From: Halomontanus rarus
GTDB taxonomy: Archaea; Halobacteriota; Halobacteria; Halobacteriales; Natrialbaceae
DNA: 64,000 bases
Reading direction: 5' to 3'
Assembly: GCF_017357405.1 (NCBI RefSeq)
Contig: NZ_CP071597.1
Span: 558,001 to 622,000, forward strand
Both the position numbers and the translations under genes were made by a program. This document shows positions 8,407-17,639 of the stretch, piece by piece. Each line of letters begins with the position of its first letter. The first letter of the stretch is position 1. The notes below the pieces were generated by a model, which was not told the DNA's origin, searched no databases, and worked only from the letters and a program-made list of their open reading frames with translations.

Positions 8407-8466
8407 AGGTCACAGAAACTCTGTGGCCCGGTGTTCCAGCACCGGACCTGTGCCTTAGCGCAAGGC
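8407..8466 (+). promoter_or_regulatory. Strongly structured leader (multi-helix) before the unknown operon
   Basis: Sixty bases fold into nested perfect stems. An outer AGGT/ACCT (8407-8410 with 8446-8449) encloses two hairpins, CACAGA-aac-TCTGTG (8411-8425) and CCGGTG-ttccag-CACCGG (8428-8445). A third hairpin follows, GCCTT-agcgc-AAGGC (8452-8466), ending one base before the ATG at 8468. All stems pair without mismatch. It is either a regulatory mRNA leader or a small RNA. It matches no riboswitch or tRNA I know. Confidence 0.5.
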
Positions 8467-8467
8467 G

Positions 8468-8935
8468 ATGACGACTACGACACACGCACACGAAACGATT
8501 TCGGACGAATCGATCAAGGGGAAGATCACCCTCGAGCGACCGAGACCCGCCTACGGATACCTCGGACGTGACGGCAACGACAATCACCACCACGTCGATA
8601 GAGCGACGAACACGGTGTACGTGACCGAGCACGAGTACGAACGGTTCCTCCCAGCGAACGCACACACGTACTGGGTCCGTGTCCGCGGTCGGACGCACAC
8701 TGTCGTCGATCTCGAGTTTCCGCCATCCAATCTCGGAACGTGGATCGACCACGTCGACTCGAGCGTCGGATGGGCAGATCAGCCGGTCGACCTCCAAGCA
8801 CTCCGTCGGCTACGAGTTGAGTCTGTACGAGTCCCCGATAAGACGATTGCGGCCACATTCGAACTCAAGCAGCCCGTACCACTGGGTGACTTCGAGCGAG
8901 CCTGCTGTGCGCTTCTCGAGGAGGTGAACCAATGA
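8468..8935 (+). CDS. Unknown protein, first gene of accessory operon
   Basis: 155 residues. Thr/His-rich start, then a compact domain with segments YGYLGRDGNDNHHHVDRATN and TVYVTEHEYERFLPANAHTY, and an aromatic-rich region ending TWIDHVDSSVGW. Several His residues near residue 40 might bind metal, but no known motif results. Its ATG lies directly behind the structured leader. Its stop overlaps the next start (ATGA at 8932-8935), so the genes are translationally coupled. No family recognised; proteins like this occur on haloarchaeal plasmids and integrated elements. Confidence 0.6.
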   Translation: MTTTTHAHETISDESIKGKITLERPRPAYGYLGRDGNDNHHHVDRATNTVYVTEHEYERFLPANAHTYWVRVRGRTHTVVDLEFPPSNLGTWIDHVDSSVGWADQPVDLQALRRLRVESVRVPDKTIAATFELKQPVPLGDFERACCALLEEVNQ

Positions 8936-9174
8936 CTGATGCGGGCTTCGAAGTCCGGTGGACACCCGCATGCGGCCCCCCACGGGCGGTCGTCTTCGAA
9001 CCGTCCGAAACGGACTGGAGACGCACAGAATTCGAGTGGACCGATGAGGAGTGGCGTGAAGTCGGGTGCGAGCGCGTGACCGAGGTCGCTTGTTTCGGGG
9101 GCGACGGCGAGTGCGTCGCACCCGATGGCCCGCGACCGCTTCCCGCGGGAAGTGACGGTGAGAGCGATGCGTGA
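8932..9174 (+). CDS. Small unknown protein, second gene of accessory operon
   Basis: 80 residues, very acidic. Contains Trp-rich repeats (FEVRWTPACG, ETDWRRTEFEWTDEEWREV) and three Cys residues without a clear zinc pattern. Overlaps the upstream gene by 4 bp and the downstream gene by 8 bp (ATGCGTGA at 9167-9174), so it sits in a tight transcriptional unit. The overlaps and codon use favour a real gene; function unknown. Confidence 0.55.
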   Translation: MTDAGFEVRWTPACGPPRAVVFEPSETDWRRTEFEWTDEEWREVGCERVTEVACFGGDGECVAPDGPRPLPAGSDGESDA

Positions 9175-10069
9175 CGCACCCGATCGAACGCGTGACGCCA
9201 GTCTCGAGTCCCTCGCCGAAGAACTCGAGGTCCTCCACGAACAGAACGAGCGTCTCACCGAGCGTGTCGAGACGCTCGAGAACGATCTGGATCGTGCTAC
9301 CGACCGGATCGAAACGCTCGAGGATGAGACCGATACGCTCCGAATCGAAAACGACCGACTCCAGAGCCGCGTCGACGAACTCGGGGCCGAAACTGAGGCG
9401 ACCAGTGCGGCCGTCGACGCTGCACACAGACGGTCGGGTGCGAATAAAGAGAGACTCGAGGAACTCCAGGCGAGGGAACTCGAGAAGGGTGCCCATCTCC
9501 TCGAAACCAATGTCGATTCCCACGGAATCGACGTCGACGGAAACATGCTCGAGAAGATTCGGAAAGATGACGACCGGTTGTATTACCGCCTCCCCGACTC
9601 CGAGGATCCACTGCACCGCAGTTCCGTCTCGCTCGCTCACGGCGACCTCCTCCCCATCCAGCAACTCGCCCGGATGGACGAAGAGATGCTCAGATCCACC
9701 ACCAACGCGCTCCCTTCGAGACTCGCGGCCAAACTCTGGAAGGTCCGTACAGACCCGACAGCCGGGGACGACCCCTGGCAATCGGGCTGCAAAGACGTCC
9801 GAGAGTACGTCAAGGCGTCCGACCTAAAACACTGGATCCGCAGACAGGAACCCGGCACGAGTGATTCCTACGCGAAGAAACTCGTCTCGCGGACGATCGA
9901 CGCCTTGCTGGATCTCTCCAAGAATCGCTTAGCCATCCGCAGAAAACGCGAGCGAAAGAACGGCCTCGAGTATACTGAGCGACGTGTCCTCCTCACCACG
10001 GACGCAGAGATACCCGGCGAGACGGGACTGTTCGATAGAACCCCCGAGACAGCTGACGTCCACGGATAG
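9167..10069 (+). CDS. Coiled-coil protein with C-terminal helix-turn-helix-like domain, third gene of accessory operon
   Basis: 300 residues from the ATG at 9167. An upstream in-frame start exists but would overlap the previous gene by 50 bp. Residues about 15-110 form a long heptad coiled coil (ERVETLENDLDRATDRIETL and onward). The C-terminal half is basic and helical: KASDLKHWIRRQEPGTSDSY and ALLDLSKNRLAIRRKRERKN look like a DNA-binding winged helix. Similar coiled-coil/wHTH proteins recur in haloarchaeal integrative elements, from memory. It may organise or partition DNA, but that is inference. Confidence 0.65.
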   Translation: MRDAPDRTRDASLESLAEELEVLHEQNERLTERVETLENDLDRATDRIETLEDETDTLRIENDRLQSRVDELGAETEATSAAVDAAHRRSGANKERLEELQARELEKGAHLLETNVDSHGIDVDGNMLEKIRKDDDRLYYRLPDSEDPLHRSSVSLAHGDLLPIQQLARMDEEMLRSTTNALPSRLAAKLWKVRTDPTAGDDPWQSGCKDVREYVKASDLKHWIRRQEPGTSDSYAKKLVSRTIDALLDLSKNRLAIRRKRERKNGLEYTERRVLLTTDAEIPGETGLFDRTPETADVHG

Positions 10070-10282
10070 GACTGGCTACGGATTCGAACCACCCCTCGAG
10101 AGAGGTTCACCTCTCCCACCACCATTACCACCACCCTGCCACCGACATTCCATACGGGTTCGGTACCGGTGGGTCCGTCTCTCGAGCGGTCCTCAGCGGT
10201 TGCACGGAGGGACGTCGACGATCGGTGTGTCCGAAGACGACGAGTGTCCACAGACGAGAGGGCCTCGAGTACCGGTCAAAAA

Positions 10283-10396
10283 ATGGAACAGGAGAACGAA
10301 CGCTTCTCGAGAGAGTTCCTCGACGATCGGTACATGAGTCGTTTTTGGGATCGTCAGTACAGTGAGAGTGCCCGTTCGAGCGAGATGCAGACCTGA
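10283..10396 (+). CDS. Possible very small protein at the end of the cassette
   Basis: 37 residues starting MEQENERFSREFLDDRYMSR and rich in charged and aromatic residues. There is no clear promoter, and the gap from the previous stop is about 210 bp, but composition and amino-acid balance look more protein-like than the competing frames. The rest of 10070-10399 shows only low-complexity CCACCA-type sequence. Weak call. Confidence 0.25.
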   Translation: MEQENERFSREFLDDRYMSRFWDRQYSESARSSEMQT

Positions 10397-10399
10397 ACG

Positions 10400-11092
10400 C
10401 TACCGGGACTCCGCCTCGAAATCGGAATCTGAATTGGAACCGAGACCCTCGAGAATCGCCGGCAACTCGACCGCGATCGCCGACTGCTCGACGTGGGCGA
10501 CCGCTCGCGGGTCCGGCTCCGTATCCTCGAGGAGGACCTGAATCGCGGTCATTCCGGCGTTGGTCGCGCCGGCGATGTCGGCTTCGACCTCGTCTCCGAC
10601 GTAGACCGCCTCGGCGGGATCGACGTCGAGTTCGTGCAAGATCGCCTCGAAGGCTCGCGGGTCCGGCTTGCCCGCGGCGAGTTCGCCGGTGACGAGCGCG
10701 GCGTCGAAGGCTCGCTTCCAGCCGAGCGTGGTGATTTTGTCCCGCTGGGCGCGGACGGGACCGTTCGTCAAAAGTCCCACCCGGTACCGGCTTCGGAGGT
10801 CGTCGAGAAGTCCCTCGACCCCGGGAAGGGGTTCGAGGGCGTCGGCGATCGTCTCGCGGTAGGCCGTCGCCACCGCCGCCGGCTCGGCGTCGGTGTCCCG
10901 ACCCGCGAGGAGGTCCTCGAAGATCGGTTCGCGGCTCTCGCGAGTGAGGTTCCGCCGGTGGGCCTCGAGGTATTCTTCGCGGGTGAGTGACGGCGCGCCG
11001 GCCGTTCGCGTCGCTTCGGCGAGAATCGTCGCCCGGTCACGTTCGGGTACCGCCAGGGTATAGTCAAGGTCGAAGACGACCGCCCGTGGCAT
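10400..11092 (-). CDS. HAD-superfamily hydrolase
   Basis: 230 residues from the ATG at 11090-11092. Motif I FDLDYTL (residues 7-13, nucleophile Asp8 and Asp10), motif II VGLLTNGPV, motif III Lys in GKPDPRAF and motif IV YVGDEVEADIAGA are all present. The cap is the small helical type of phosphoglycolate-phosphatase and haloacid-dehalogenase-like enzymes. Substrate unknown. It starts 64 bp downstream of the antiporter gene's stop on the same strand and may be cotranscribed. A related enzyme is encoded at 38922-39605. Confidence 0.88.
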   Translation of the reverse strand: MPRAVVFDLDYTLAVPERDRATILAEATRTAGAPSLTREEYLEAHRRNLTRESREPIFEDLLAGRDTDAEPAAVATAYRETIADALEPLPGVEGLLDDLRSRYRVGLLTNGPVRAQRDKITTLGWKRAFDAALVTGELAAGKPDPRAFEAILHELDVDPAEAVYVGDEVEADIAGATNAGMTAIQVLLEDTEPDPRAVAHVEQSAIAVELPAILEGLGSNSDSDFEAESR

Positions 11093-11156
11093 GGGTGTGG
11101 AAGGGGGCCCAGGGGGTTTGAAACTACCTGTTCGTTTCGTCACTGTGTTGATGGTT

Positions 11157-12518
11157 TCAATCGTCGCTCGGCTGTGCACTCGATGACCGCGACTCGAGTC
11201 GCGGGACGACGATCGACTCGATCCGACTCGAGTACTGCATGAGCGTGGTCCCGAGGATGCTCATGACGAGGACGTAGCCGACGGCGAAGGCGTTGATGTC
11301 GTTGGCGACGCCCTCGGCGATGCCGAACCCGGCGCCGGTGATGGCGACGCTCGCGATGATCAGCGAGAACTCGCCGCGGGTGACCATCCCGAGACCGACG
11401 CGAACCGATCGTCGCTCGTCGAGGTCGTAGATGCGTCCGCCGAGGTAGCCGCTGACGAGTTTCGTCGGCGTCGTCAGGACGACCGCGGCACCGATCGCCG
11501 CGAGGATGAACGCGTCGACGAACAGCGCGGGGTTCGTCACCAGTCCGATCCAGAAGAAGAAAATCGCGGCGAAGGTGTCCCGGACGGGCTCGAGCAGGCG
11601 CTCGAGGTCGTGGACGTGGTCAGTCGAGGAGAACGCCATCCCGACGAAGAAGGCCGCCACCGCCTCGCTGACGCCGATCGCGAGGGCGGCGCCGGCGACG
11701 AGGACGACGATCCCGATCGCTCGCAGGACGAGGAACTCGTTGGAGTCGGTTTCGAGCGCCCGCTGGAAGAACGCGGTGCCGAAGTGGACGAACAGGAGCA
11801 ACAGGAGGATGAAGCCGACCGCGATCCCGACGTCGCCGAGCGCCTCACCGATGTCGCCGCTTCCGAGGACGAGTACCGACGCGACGACGAGGTAGATCGC
11901 GATGAACAGGTCCTCGTAGACGAGCGTGCCGAGCATCGAACTCGCCTCGTCGTTGGCGATCCAGCCGAGATCGATCAGGGACTTCGTGATGATCGCCGAA
12001 GAGGAGATGTAGACGATGCCAGCGACGAGGAAGGCCGCAAGGAACTCGCCGAAGAGGATCCATCCCAGAATCAGACCGACCCCGAAGTTGATCACGAGGT
12101 CGACGGTGCCGGCTTTTCCGATCCGCTCTCTGGCCGCCATGAGTCGCTGGAGGTTGAACTCGAGGCCGAGAAAGAACAGCAGGAAGACGATCCCGAGTTC
12201 GGCACCGACGTAGATGAAGTCGGTTTCGGCGAGCGCGACCTGACTGGCGCTCGCGAAGAGTTCGTAGCCGAGGATCTCTATCCCTATCCCGCGTCCCAGC
12301 TCGAGCTCGAGGCCGACGACGGCTGCGCCGTCCTCGAGCAGCGAGGCGGCATCCGCGACGAGCGAGGGGAGGTCACCGAGGACGGACGGCCCCAGGAGCA
12401 TGCCGATGACGATGTAGAAGGGGATCACCGACTGCTCGATCCGGTTGGCCAGGAGGCCGCCGAACGCGACGGCCCCGAAGAGGATTCCGACGTCGACGAG
12501 TGCGGTTTCACCGGCCAC
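11157..12518 (-). CDS. CPA2-type cation:proton antiporter (KhtU/KefB-like)
   Basis: 453 residues with about twelve membrane segments filling the whole length. The CPA2 signature region is visible: LFFLGLEFNLQRL, then VYISSSAIITKSLIDLGW (discontinuous helix) and SEAVAAFFVGMAFSSTDHVH. It lacks the C-terminal TrkA-N/RCK domain of KefB. Instead the regulatory subunit is encoded separately just upstream, exactly as in khtTU. Probably a K+/H+ (or Na+/H+) antiporter. Together with the TrkH channels nearby it would balance K+, the main osmolyte of these cells. Confidence 0.87.
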   Translation of the reverse strand: MAGETALVDVGILFGAVAFGGLLANRIEQSVIPFYIVIGMLLGPSVLGDLPSLVADAASLLEDGAAVVGLELELGRGIGIEILGYELFASASQVALAETDFIYVGAELGIVFLLFFLGLEFNLQRLMAARERIGKAGTVDLVINFGVGLILGWILFGEFLAAFLVAGIVYISSSAIITKSLIDLGWIANDEASSMLGTLVYEDLFIAIYLVVASVLVLGSGDIGEALGDVGIAVGFILLLLLFVHFGTAFFQRALETDSNEFLVLRAIGIVVLVAGAALAIGVSEAVAAFFVGMAFSSTDHVHDLERLLEPVRDTFAAIFFFWIGLVTNPALFVDAFILAAIGAAVVLTTPTKLVSGYLGGRIYDLDERRSVRVGLGMVTRGEFSLIIASVAITGAGFGIAEGVANDINAFAVGYVLVMSILGTTLMQYSSRIESIVVPRLESRSSSAQPSDD

Positions 12519-12554
12519 GGCTGCTCACCCCGGGTTGACGCGGCGCGGACCCGA

Positions 12555-13049
12555 TCACTGTCGGTCGTCGGATCCGAGAAGCGCTTCGAACTCGGTGCAG
12601 TCCTCCTGATCGCCGACGACGACGAGCGTGTCGCCGGCTTCGATGGCCGTTTCCGGGCCCGGCGGGGCGATCACGTCCCCGTCGCGCTGGATCGCGACGA
12701 TCGAGACGCCGATCTCCTCGCGAATGTTCGCCTCCCCGAGGGTCTGGCCGACGAGTTCGCTATCGTCCGCGACGTTGAACCACTCGATGAACGTCTCGTC
12801 GGAGAGCATCGTCTCCACCTGATCGCTCTTGACCGGCTGAAAGTACGCCCCCTCGAGGATCGTGCCGACCGTTCGGGCGAGTCGGTCCGGCAGTTCGAAC
12901 AGCTTGTCGCTGTCGGCGTCCTCGTTCGCCTTGAAGTACACCTCACGTTTGCCCGTGTTGTGCGTGACGATGACGAGCCGCTCGTCGCCCTCGAGTTCGA
13001 CCTCGAATTTTTTCCCGACTCCGGGGAGGTCGCTCTCGTAAATAGTCAT
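12555..13049 (-). CDS. Antiporter regulatory subunit with TrkA-C (RCK_C) domain, KhtT-like
   Basis: 164 residues from the ATG at 13047-13049, which gives MTIYESDLPGVGKKFEVEL, the typical KhtT start. Upstream frames are antisense to trkH. Residues 1-75 form the KhtT N-terminal domain. Residues about 78-160 are the RCK_C domain (ELVGQTLGEANIREEIGVSI; GDTLVVVGDQEDCTEFEAL), which in relatives binds cyclic di-AMP or another small ligand and gates the membrane partner. The stop is 36 bp before the antiporter ATG, so the two genes form an operon. Confidence 0.87.
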   Translation of the reverse strand: MTIYESDLPGVGKKFEVELEGDERLVIVTHNTGKREVYFKANEDADSDKLFELPDRLARTVGTILEGAYFQPVKSDQVETMLSDETFIEWFNVADDSELVGQTLGEANIREEIGVSIVAIQRDGDVIAPPGPETAIEAGDTLVVVGDQEDCTEFEALLGSDDRQ

Positions 13050-13189
13050 ACGAGAACGAGGGGGTGGGGAGCTAATAAAACACGTGACAATCGACGTGAG
13101 GCCGACTGTCGCTGCCAGCGCCGGGAAGGGGACGCTCGATGCCCGATCCGTCGATCGCATCCCTCGAGACGAAGTCGCTGCCGACGGTC

Positions 13190-14818
13190 TCACGACCGCC
13201 AGTAGGCCCTCGTCAGTAGCACGAGGACGGGGAAGATTTCCAGCCGGCCGATCCACATGTAGAAGATCATCAGGAGCTTCGACGTCGTAGGGAAATCGAG
13301 GTAGCCGCCCATCGGCCCGACAATTCCGAATCCGGGGCCGATGTTCCCGATCGTCGCAATCGACGCGGTCACGAGGGCGATCGTGTCGGGATCGAAATCG
13401 GAGACGCGCGTGGCGTCGGCGGCGAGCAACAGGAAGCCGACGAAAAACAGCGCGAGAAACAGCAGCGTGAACGCGTAGATGCCGCGGATCGCGTCCTCTT
13501 CGAGCGGCTTGCCGTTCATTCGGACGGGGCGAACCGCCTCCGGGTGGATCGTCGTGAACATCTCGCGGCGCAGCGACTTGATGATCACCAGCCAGCGGAG
13601 GACCTTGATCCCGCCGCCGGTCGACCCGGTCGATCCGCCGATGAACATCGCGAACAGCAAGAGCGCCTGCGAGGACCCGTTCCACGCGTTGAAGTCCATG
13701 TTCGCGTAGCCGGTCGAGTTGGTCAGCGAGACGATCTGGAACGCCGCGTACCGCGCCGCCCGCTCCAAGTTACCGCCGACCACCCCGGTTTCTGGCGTCT
13801 CGATGCTCGAGACGAAGAGCAGGACCGTTCCGACCACGGTGAGGACGGTGACGGCGCCGAGGTACGATCGGAACTCGGTGTCCCGAGGTATCGCGAGACG
13901 GTCTCCGGAGATGACGTGCCACCACAGCACGAAGTTGACCCCGGCGACGAATATGAACGGGATCGCGAGCCACTGAACGACGGGCGAGAACACCTCCATA
14001 CTCCGGGCTTCCGGCGAGAAACCGCCGGTCGGGAGCGTCGTGAACCCGTGGGCGAGGGCGTTGTAGAAGTTCATGTTGTCGGCGAAGCCGGCGGCGTGGA
14101 GGCCGTACATCAGTACGATGTAGAGCGCGGTGAATCCGATGTACGCGAGCCACAGCACGCGAGCGGTTTCGGCGATGTGCGGCGTCAGTTTCGAGACGCC
14201 GGGACCCGGCGTTTCGGCTTCCATCAACTGGGCGCCACCGACCGACATCTGCGAGAGAATCGCGACCGCGAGGACGATGATCCCCATGCCGCCGAGCCAC
14301 TGGGTGAGCTGGCGCCACATCATCATCGCCCGCGAGTGGGTGTCGAAGGAGATGTCGTCCATCACCGTCGCCCCCGTCGTCGTGAAGCCGCTCATGCTCT
14401 CGAACAGCGCGTTGACCGGGTGTGCGACGGACCCGTTCGCCGCGAGAACGTACGGGAGTGCACCGAACACCGCCGCGAGCAGCCACGTCAGTGCGACGAC
14501 GAGGAACGCCTCTCGAGCGCCGGGATCTGGATCCCGGTCGAGCTGTCGGAGGCCGAATCCGAAGCCGGCGGTGACGGCCATCGACGCGACGAAGACCCAG
14601 AGGTCCTCGCCGCCGTAGGCCAGCGCGACGCCGATCGGAACGACGAACGAGAGCGAGAGGAACGCGAGGATCGCTCCGACGAGACTCAGTCCGGCCCGCC
14701 AGTCGACGCGAAGGTGTCTTTGCACGTTTTTCACCACGAACAGGCCCGTATTACGAGAGCGTCCGCCACGATCGATCCGACGAGAGGGAACCGATCGGCC
14801 GTCTTCGACCGTTTTCAC
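13190..14818 (-). CDS. trkH: TrkH-type potassium uptake membrane subunit
   Basis: Up to 542 residues; the start at 14818 is uncertain because GTG codons closer to the conserved RVDWRAGLSLVG could also serve. Four membrane-pore-membrane repeats of the Trk/Ktr/HKT fold are seen, with filter loops SGFTTTGATV, LPTGGFSP, TNSTGYANMD and ATIGNIGPGF. The C-terminal FYMWIGRLEIFPVLVLLTRA is the family end signature. It would conduct K+ inward with a TrkA-type cytosolic partner, not encoded here. A palindrome lies upstream at 14868-14880. A close relative is at 20918-22447 and a fragment at 24317-24613. Confidence 0.92.
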   Translation of the reverse strand: MKTVEDGRSVPSRRIDRGGRSRNTGLFVVKNVQRHLRVDWRAGLSLVGAILAFLSLSFVVPIGVALAYGGEDLWVFVASMAVTAGFGFGLRQLDRDPDPGAREAFLVVALTWLLAAVFGALPYVLAANGSVAHPVNALFESMSGFTTTGATVMDDISFDTHSRAMMMWRQLTQWLGGMGIIVLAVAILSQMSVGGAQLMEAETPGPGVSKLTPHIAETARVLWLAYIGFTALYIVLMYGLHAAGFADNMNFYNALAHGFTTLPTGGFSPEARSMEVFSPVVQWLAIPFIFVAGVNFVLWWHVISGDRLAIPRDTEFRSYLGAVTVLTVVGTVLLFVSSIETPETGVVGGNLERAARYAAFQIVSLTNSTGYANMDFNAWNGSSQALLLFAMFIGGSTGSTGGGIKVLRWLVIIKSLRREMFTTIHPEAVRPVRMNGKPLEEDAIRGIYAFTLLFLALFFVGFLLLAADATRVSDFDPDTIALVTASIATIGNIGPGFGIVGPMGGYLDFPTTSKLLMIFYMWIGRLEIFPVLVLLTRAYWRS

Positions 14819-15302
14819 GGAGACGCGAGGGCGGACCCTATCTGCGAGCTATTCGTACCCCACGTATTTCGGTTACCGAAAAATGAGTTGCGATTCGCTA
14901 CGGAATCGACAACGTCGCGTTCTCGACGGGTGAAAGTAAGTGGTCGTCACGACGCGAGGTGCTCGTCCGGACGCAATTCGAACGCTCGAGCGGGACGGCA
15001 CCGACCGGGGCCTCTCTGACTGTTTTCACCGGCGAACGAGGCGGGCAACCGAACCAGTTAAGAAACGAGTCACGCATTCCTGCGGTATGAACGATACACT
15101 TCTCGCACAGTCGCGACCATCTCTGAGAACCACACCACCGGTCAGTTCCGACGGATGAGAGGGGAATCCCGACTGAAACGCCCCGGGCGCGAAATCGGCG
15201 GGTCGCTCGAGAACCGCGCGTCCACCCGCAACGACCGTCGAATGGGGATCGGTCGCGCGCTCTCGACTCGGCCGACCCGCGAGCGACCGATGGGGGAGCG
15301 CC
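14819..15302. promoter_or_regulatory. Divergent intergenic region with palindrome upstream of trkH
   Basis: The 484 bases between divergent trkH and the permease-Usp gene hold no gene. TTCGGT-T-ACCGAA (14868-14880) is a perfect 6+6 palindrome about 50-62 bp before the trkH start, placed where an operator would lie. No clear TATA box is visible in front of the gene at 15303. Confidence 0.4.
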
Positions 15303-17639
15303 ATGTCCTCTGACGAAGAACTCGCCAAGGACCTAGGACCGCTCGCCGCCCTGACGATCGGAATCGGGACGATGGTTGGGGCGGGGATCTTCGTCCTCCC
15401 CGGAACGGCTGTCGCCCGCGCCGGCCCACTCGCTGCCGCAACGTTCGTTATCGGCGGTGTGATCGCCCTGTTCACCGCGCTCTCGGCGTCCGAACTCGGG
15501 ACGGCGATGCCGAAATCCGGCGGCGCGTACTTCTACGTCAATCGCGCGCTCGGGCCGCTGTTCGGCTCGATTACTGGCTGGGCAAACTGGATTGGCCTCG
15601 CGTTCGCCTCCTCGTTCTACATGTACGGCTTCGGAGAATATGTGAATACTCTGGTTGGTCTCGAGGGAATCGGGCTCGGTCCGGTTACGCTCTCGGCGGC
15701 ACAGCTCATCGGATTCGGCGGTGCCCTGTTGTTCATCGCGATCAATTACTTCGGCGCGAAAGAGACCGGGACGCTCCAGATCATCATCGTGATGCTGTTG
15801 CTCGGAATTTTGACGTTGTTCACCGTCGTCGGTCTTCTGGACGCCGACCTCGACTCGCTGCGGCCGATCGCCCCGCCGGGAACGACCGCCGAAGTACTCC
15901 CGGTAACGGCGATCGTCTTCGTCTCCTATCTCGGCTTCGTCCAGATCACCTCGGTCGCCGAGGAGATCAAAGACCCCGGTAGGAACCTTCCGCGAGCAGT
16001 TATCGGTTCCGTCCTCATCGTCACCGTGATCTACGCGCTGTTCCTTCTCGTTCTTCTGGCGGCGGTTCCGACCGAACTCGTCGCCGACAACGATACGGCG
16101 GTCGTCGACGCGGCCGAACTGCTCTTCGGGCAGTACAGCGTGTTCGGCTACGGACTCGGCACGGTCGGTGTCGGCCTGTTACTGTTCGGCGGGCTGCTGG
16201 CGACCGCCTCCTCCGCGAACGCCTCGATCCTGTCCTCGTCCCGGATCAACTTCGCGATGGGTCGCGAAAAAATCGTGACGCCGAAACTCAACGAGATTCA
16301 CCCGCGGTTCGGAACGCCGTACAAATCGATCGCGATCACCGGCGGGCTGATCCTCGTCTTCCTGCTCGTCGGGAACCTCGAGTTGCTGGCGACGGCCGGC
16401 TCGGTCCTCCACCTCATCGTGTATGGCCTGCTCAACCTCGCACTGATCGTGATGCGAGAAGCCGAACCCGAGGGGTACGATCCGGACTTCGAGGTACCGC
16501 TGTATCCGATCGTTCCGATCGTCGGCGCGGTTTCGTCGTTCGCGCTAATCGTGTACATCGAACCGTTCGTCGTCGTGCTCTCGGCGCTGTTCGTGCTCTT
16601 CTCGGCACTCTGGTATCTCCTCTACGCCCGTCAGAAGGTCGAAACACCCGGCGTACTCGCCGATTGGATCCTCGATCGGTCCGAGGAGCTTCCCGACGCC
16701 GCGGTCTCGGCTGCAACGTCGGTCCAGCCGGACAAAAGCGACTACCGAGTGATGGTGCCGCTGGCGAATCCCGCCCACGAGAAACACCTCATCACGCTCG
16801 CGTCCGCGATCGCGGACGAACGCGACGGAACGGTCGTCGCGGTCAACATTGTGCAGGTTCCCGATCAGACGTCCCTCGAGGGTGCTCGCGAGCAGAGAGA
16901 CCACGAAGATGCCGATCGACTGCTCGAGCAGGCTCGAGCGGACGCGGAGACGTACGGAGCGGACGTGGAGACGCACGTCGTCCTCTCACACCGGGCGTTC
17001 GAGGAAGTGTTCGACGCCGCCAAACGCTTCAGCGCCGACATCTGTGTGATGGGGTGGGGTCCGGACGCTCACGGTGCGCCGGGGCGTACCGAGACGACCA
17101 TGGACGAACTCGCCCACTCGCTTCCGTGTGACTTCCTCGCGTTCCGCGACCGGGGCTTCGACGCGTCTCGGATCCTCCTCCCGACCGCTGGCGGACCGGA
17201 CTCCGAACTCGCGGCGGCAGTCGCACGCGTTCTGAAGGATCAGTACGATTCCGCGGTGACGCTGTTACACGTCGCGGAGGATCGCGACCGGGGCGAAACG
17301 TTCCTGCGATCGTGGGCCGCCGAACACGACCTCGAGGACGCGGAACTCCGAGTGGAAACCGGCGACATCCAGACTCGAATCACCGACGCGGCGGTGAACA
17401 AGACGCTGTTGATCATCGGCGCGACCGAACAGGGGGTGCTGTCGCGACTCGTCCGGGGCTCGCTCGTTCCCGACGTCCTCAGCGAGGTCGACTGTTCGGT
17501 CCTGCTCGCGGAGAAGCGCCACGAGCGCAGTTTGCGCGAACGGGTCTTCGGTACGTCCGATCGCGATCGCCTCTCCGAAGAGACGATCGAGTCCGATTCC
17601 CCGATGCGCACCGACGACTCCCGAAAAGAAGCGCAGTGA
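15303..17639 (+). CDS. Amino acid permease fused to tandem universal stress (Usp) domains
   Basis: 778 residues. Residues about 10-445 form an APC-superfamily transporter of twelve helices, starting DEELAKDLGPLAALTIGIGT and containing the substrate-loop signature GTMVGAGIFVLPG. Residues about 480-615 and 620-745 are two Usp domains; the second keeps a nucleotide-loop like GATEQGVLSRLVRGS. The tail is acidic. Such fusions are typical of haloarchaea and may couple amino-acid or cation uptake to nucleotide sensing (inference). A paralogue with the same architecture lies at 18394, separated by a single Usp gene, so the pair arose by duplication. Confidence 0.88.
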   Translation: MSSDEELAKDLGPLAALTIGIGTMVGAGIFVLPGTAVARAGPLAAATFVIGGVIALFTALSASELGTAMPKSGGAYFYVNRALGPLFGSITGWANWIGLAFASSFYMYGFGEYVNTLVGLEGIGLGPVTLSAAQLIGFGGALLFIAINYFGAKETGTLQIIIVMLLLGILTLFTVVGLLDADLDSLRPIAPPGTTAEVLPVTAIVFVSYLGFVQITSVAEEIKDPGRNLPRAVIGSVLIVTVIYALFLLVLLAAVPTELVADNDTAVVDAAELLFGQYSVFGYGLGTVGVGLLLFGGLLATASSANASILSSSRINFAMGREKIVTPKLNEIHPRFGTPYKSIAITGGLILVFLLVGNLELLATAGSVLHLIVYGLLNLALIVMREAEPEGYDPDFEVPLYPIVPIVGAVSSFALIVYIEPFVVVLSALFVLFSALWYLLYARQKVETPGVLADWILDRSEELPDAAVSAATSVQPDKSDYRVMVPLANPAHEKHLITLASAIADERDGTVVAVNIVQVPDQTSLEGAREQRDHEDADRLLEQARADAETYGADVETHVVLSHRAFEEVFDAAKRFSADICVMGWGPDAHGAPGRTETTMDELAHSLPCDFLAFRDRGFDASRILLPTAGGPDSELAAAVARVLKDQYDSAVTLLHVAEDRDRGETFLRSWAAEHDLEDAELRVETGDIQTRITDAAVNKTLLIIGATEQGVLSRLVRGSLVPDVLSEVDCSVLLAEKRHERSLRERVFGTSDRDRLSEETIESDSPMRTDDSRKEAQ

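Noticed and set aside
11610..13205. Long plus-strand frame opposite the antiporter and its regulator
   Set aside because: Highly charged translation with no domain; the minus-strand genes have recognised membrane and RCK_C features.
13544..15019. Long plus-strand frame opposite trkH
   Set aside because: Shadow of trkH; repeats of Arg, Glu, Asp, no known motif.
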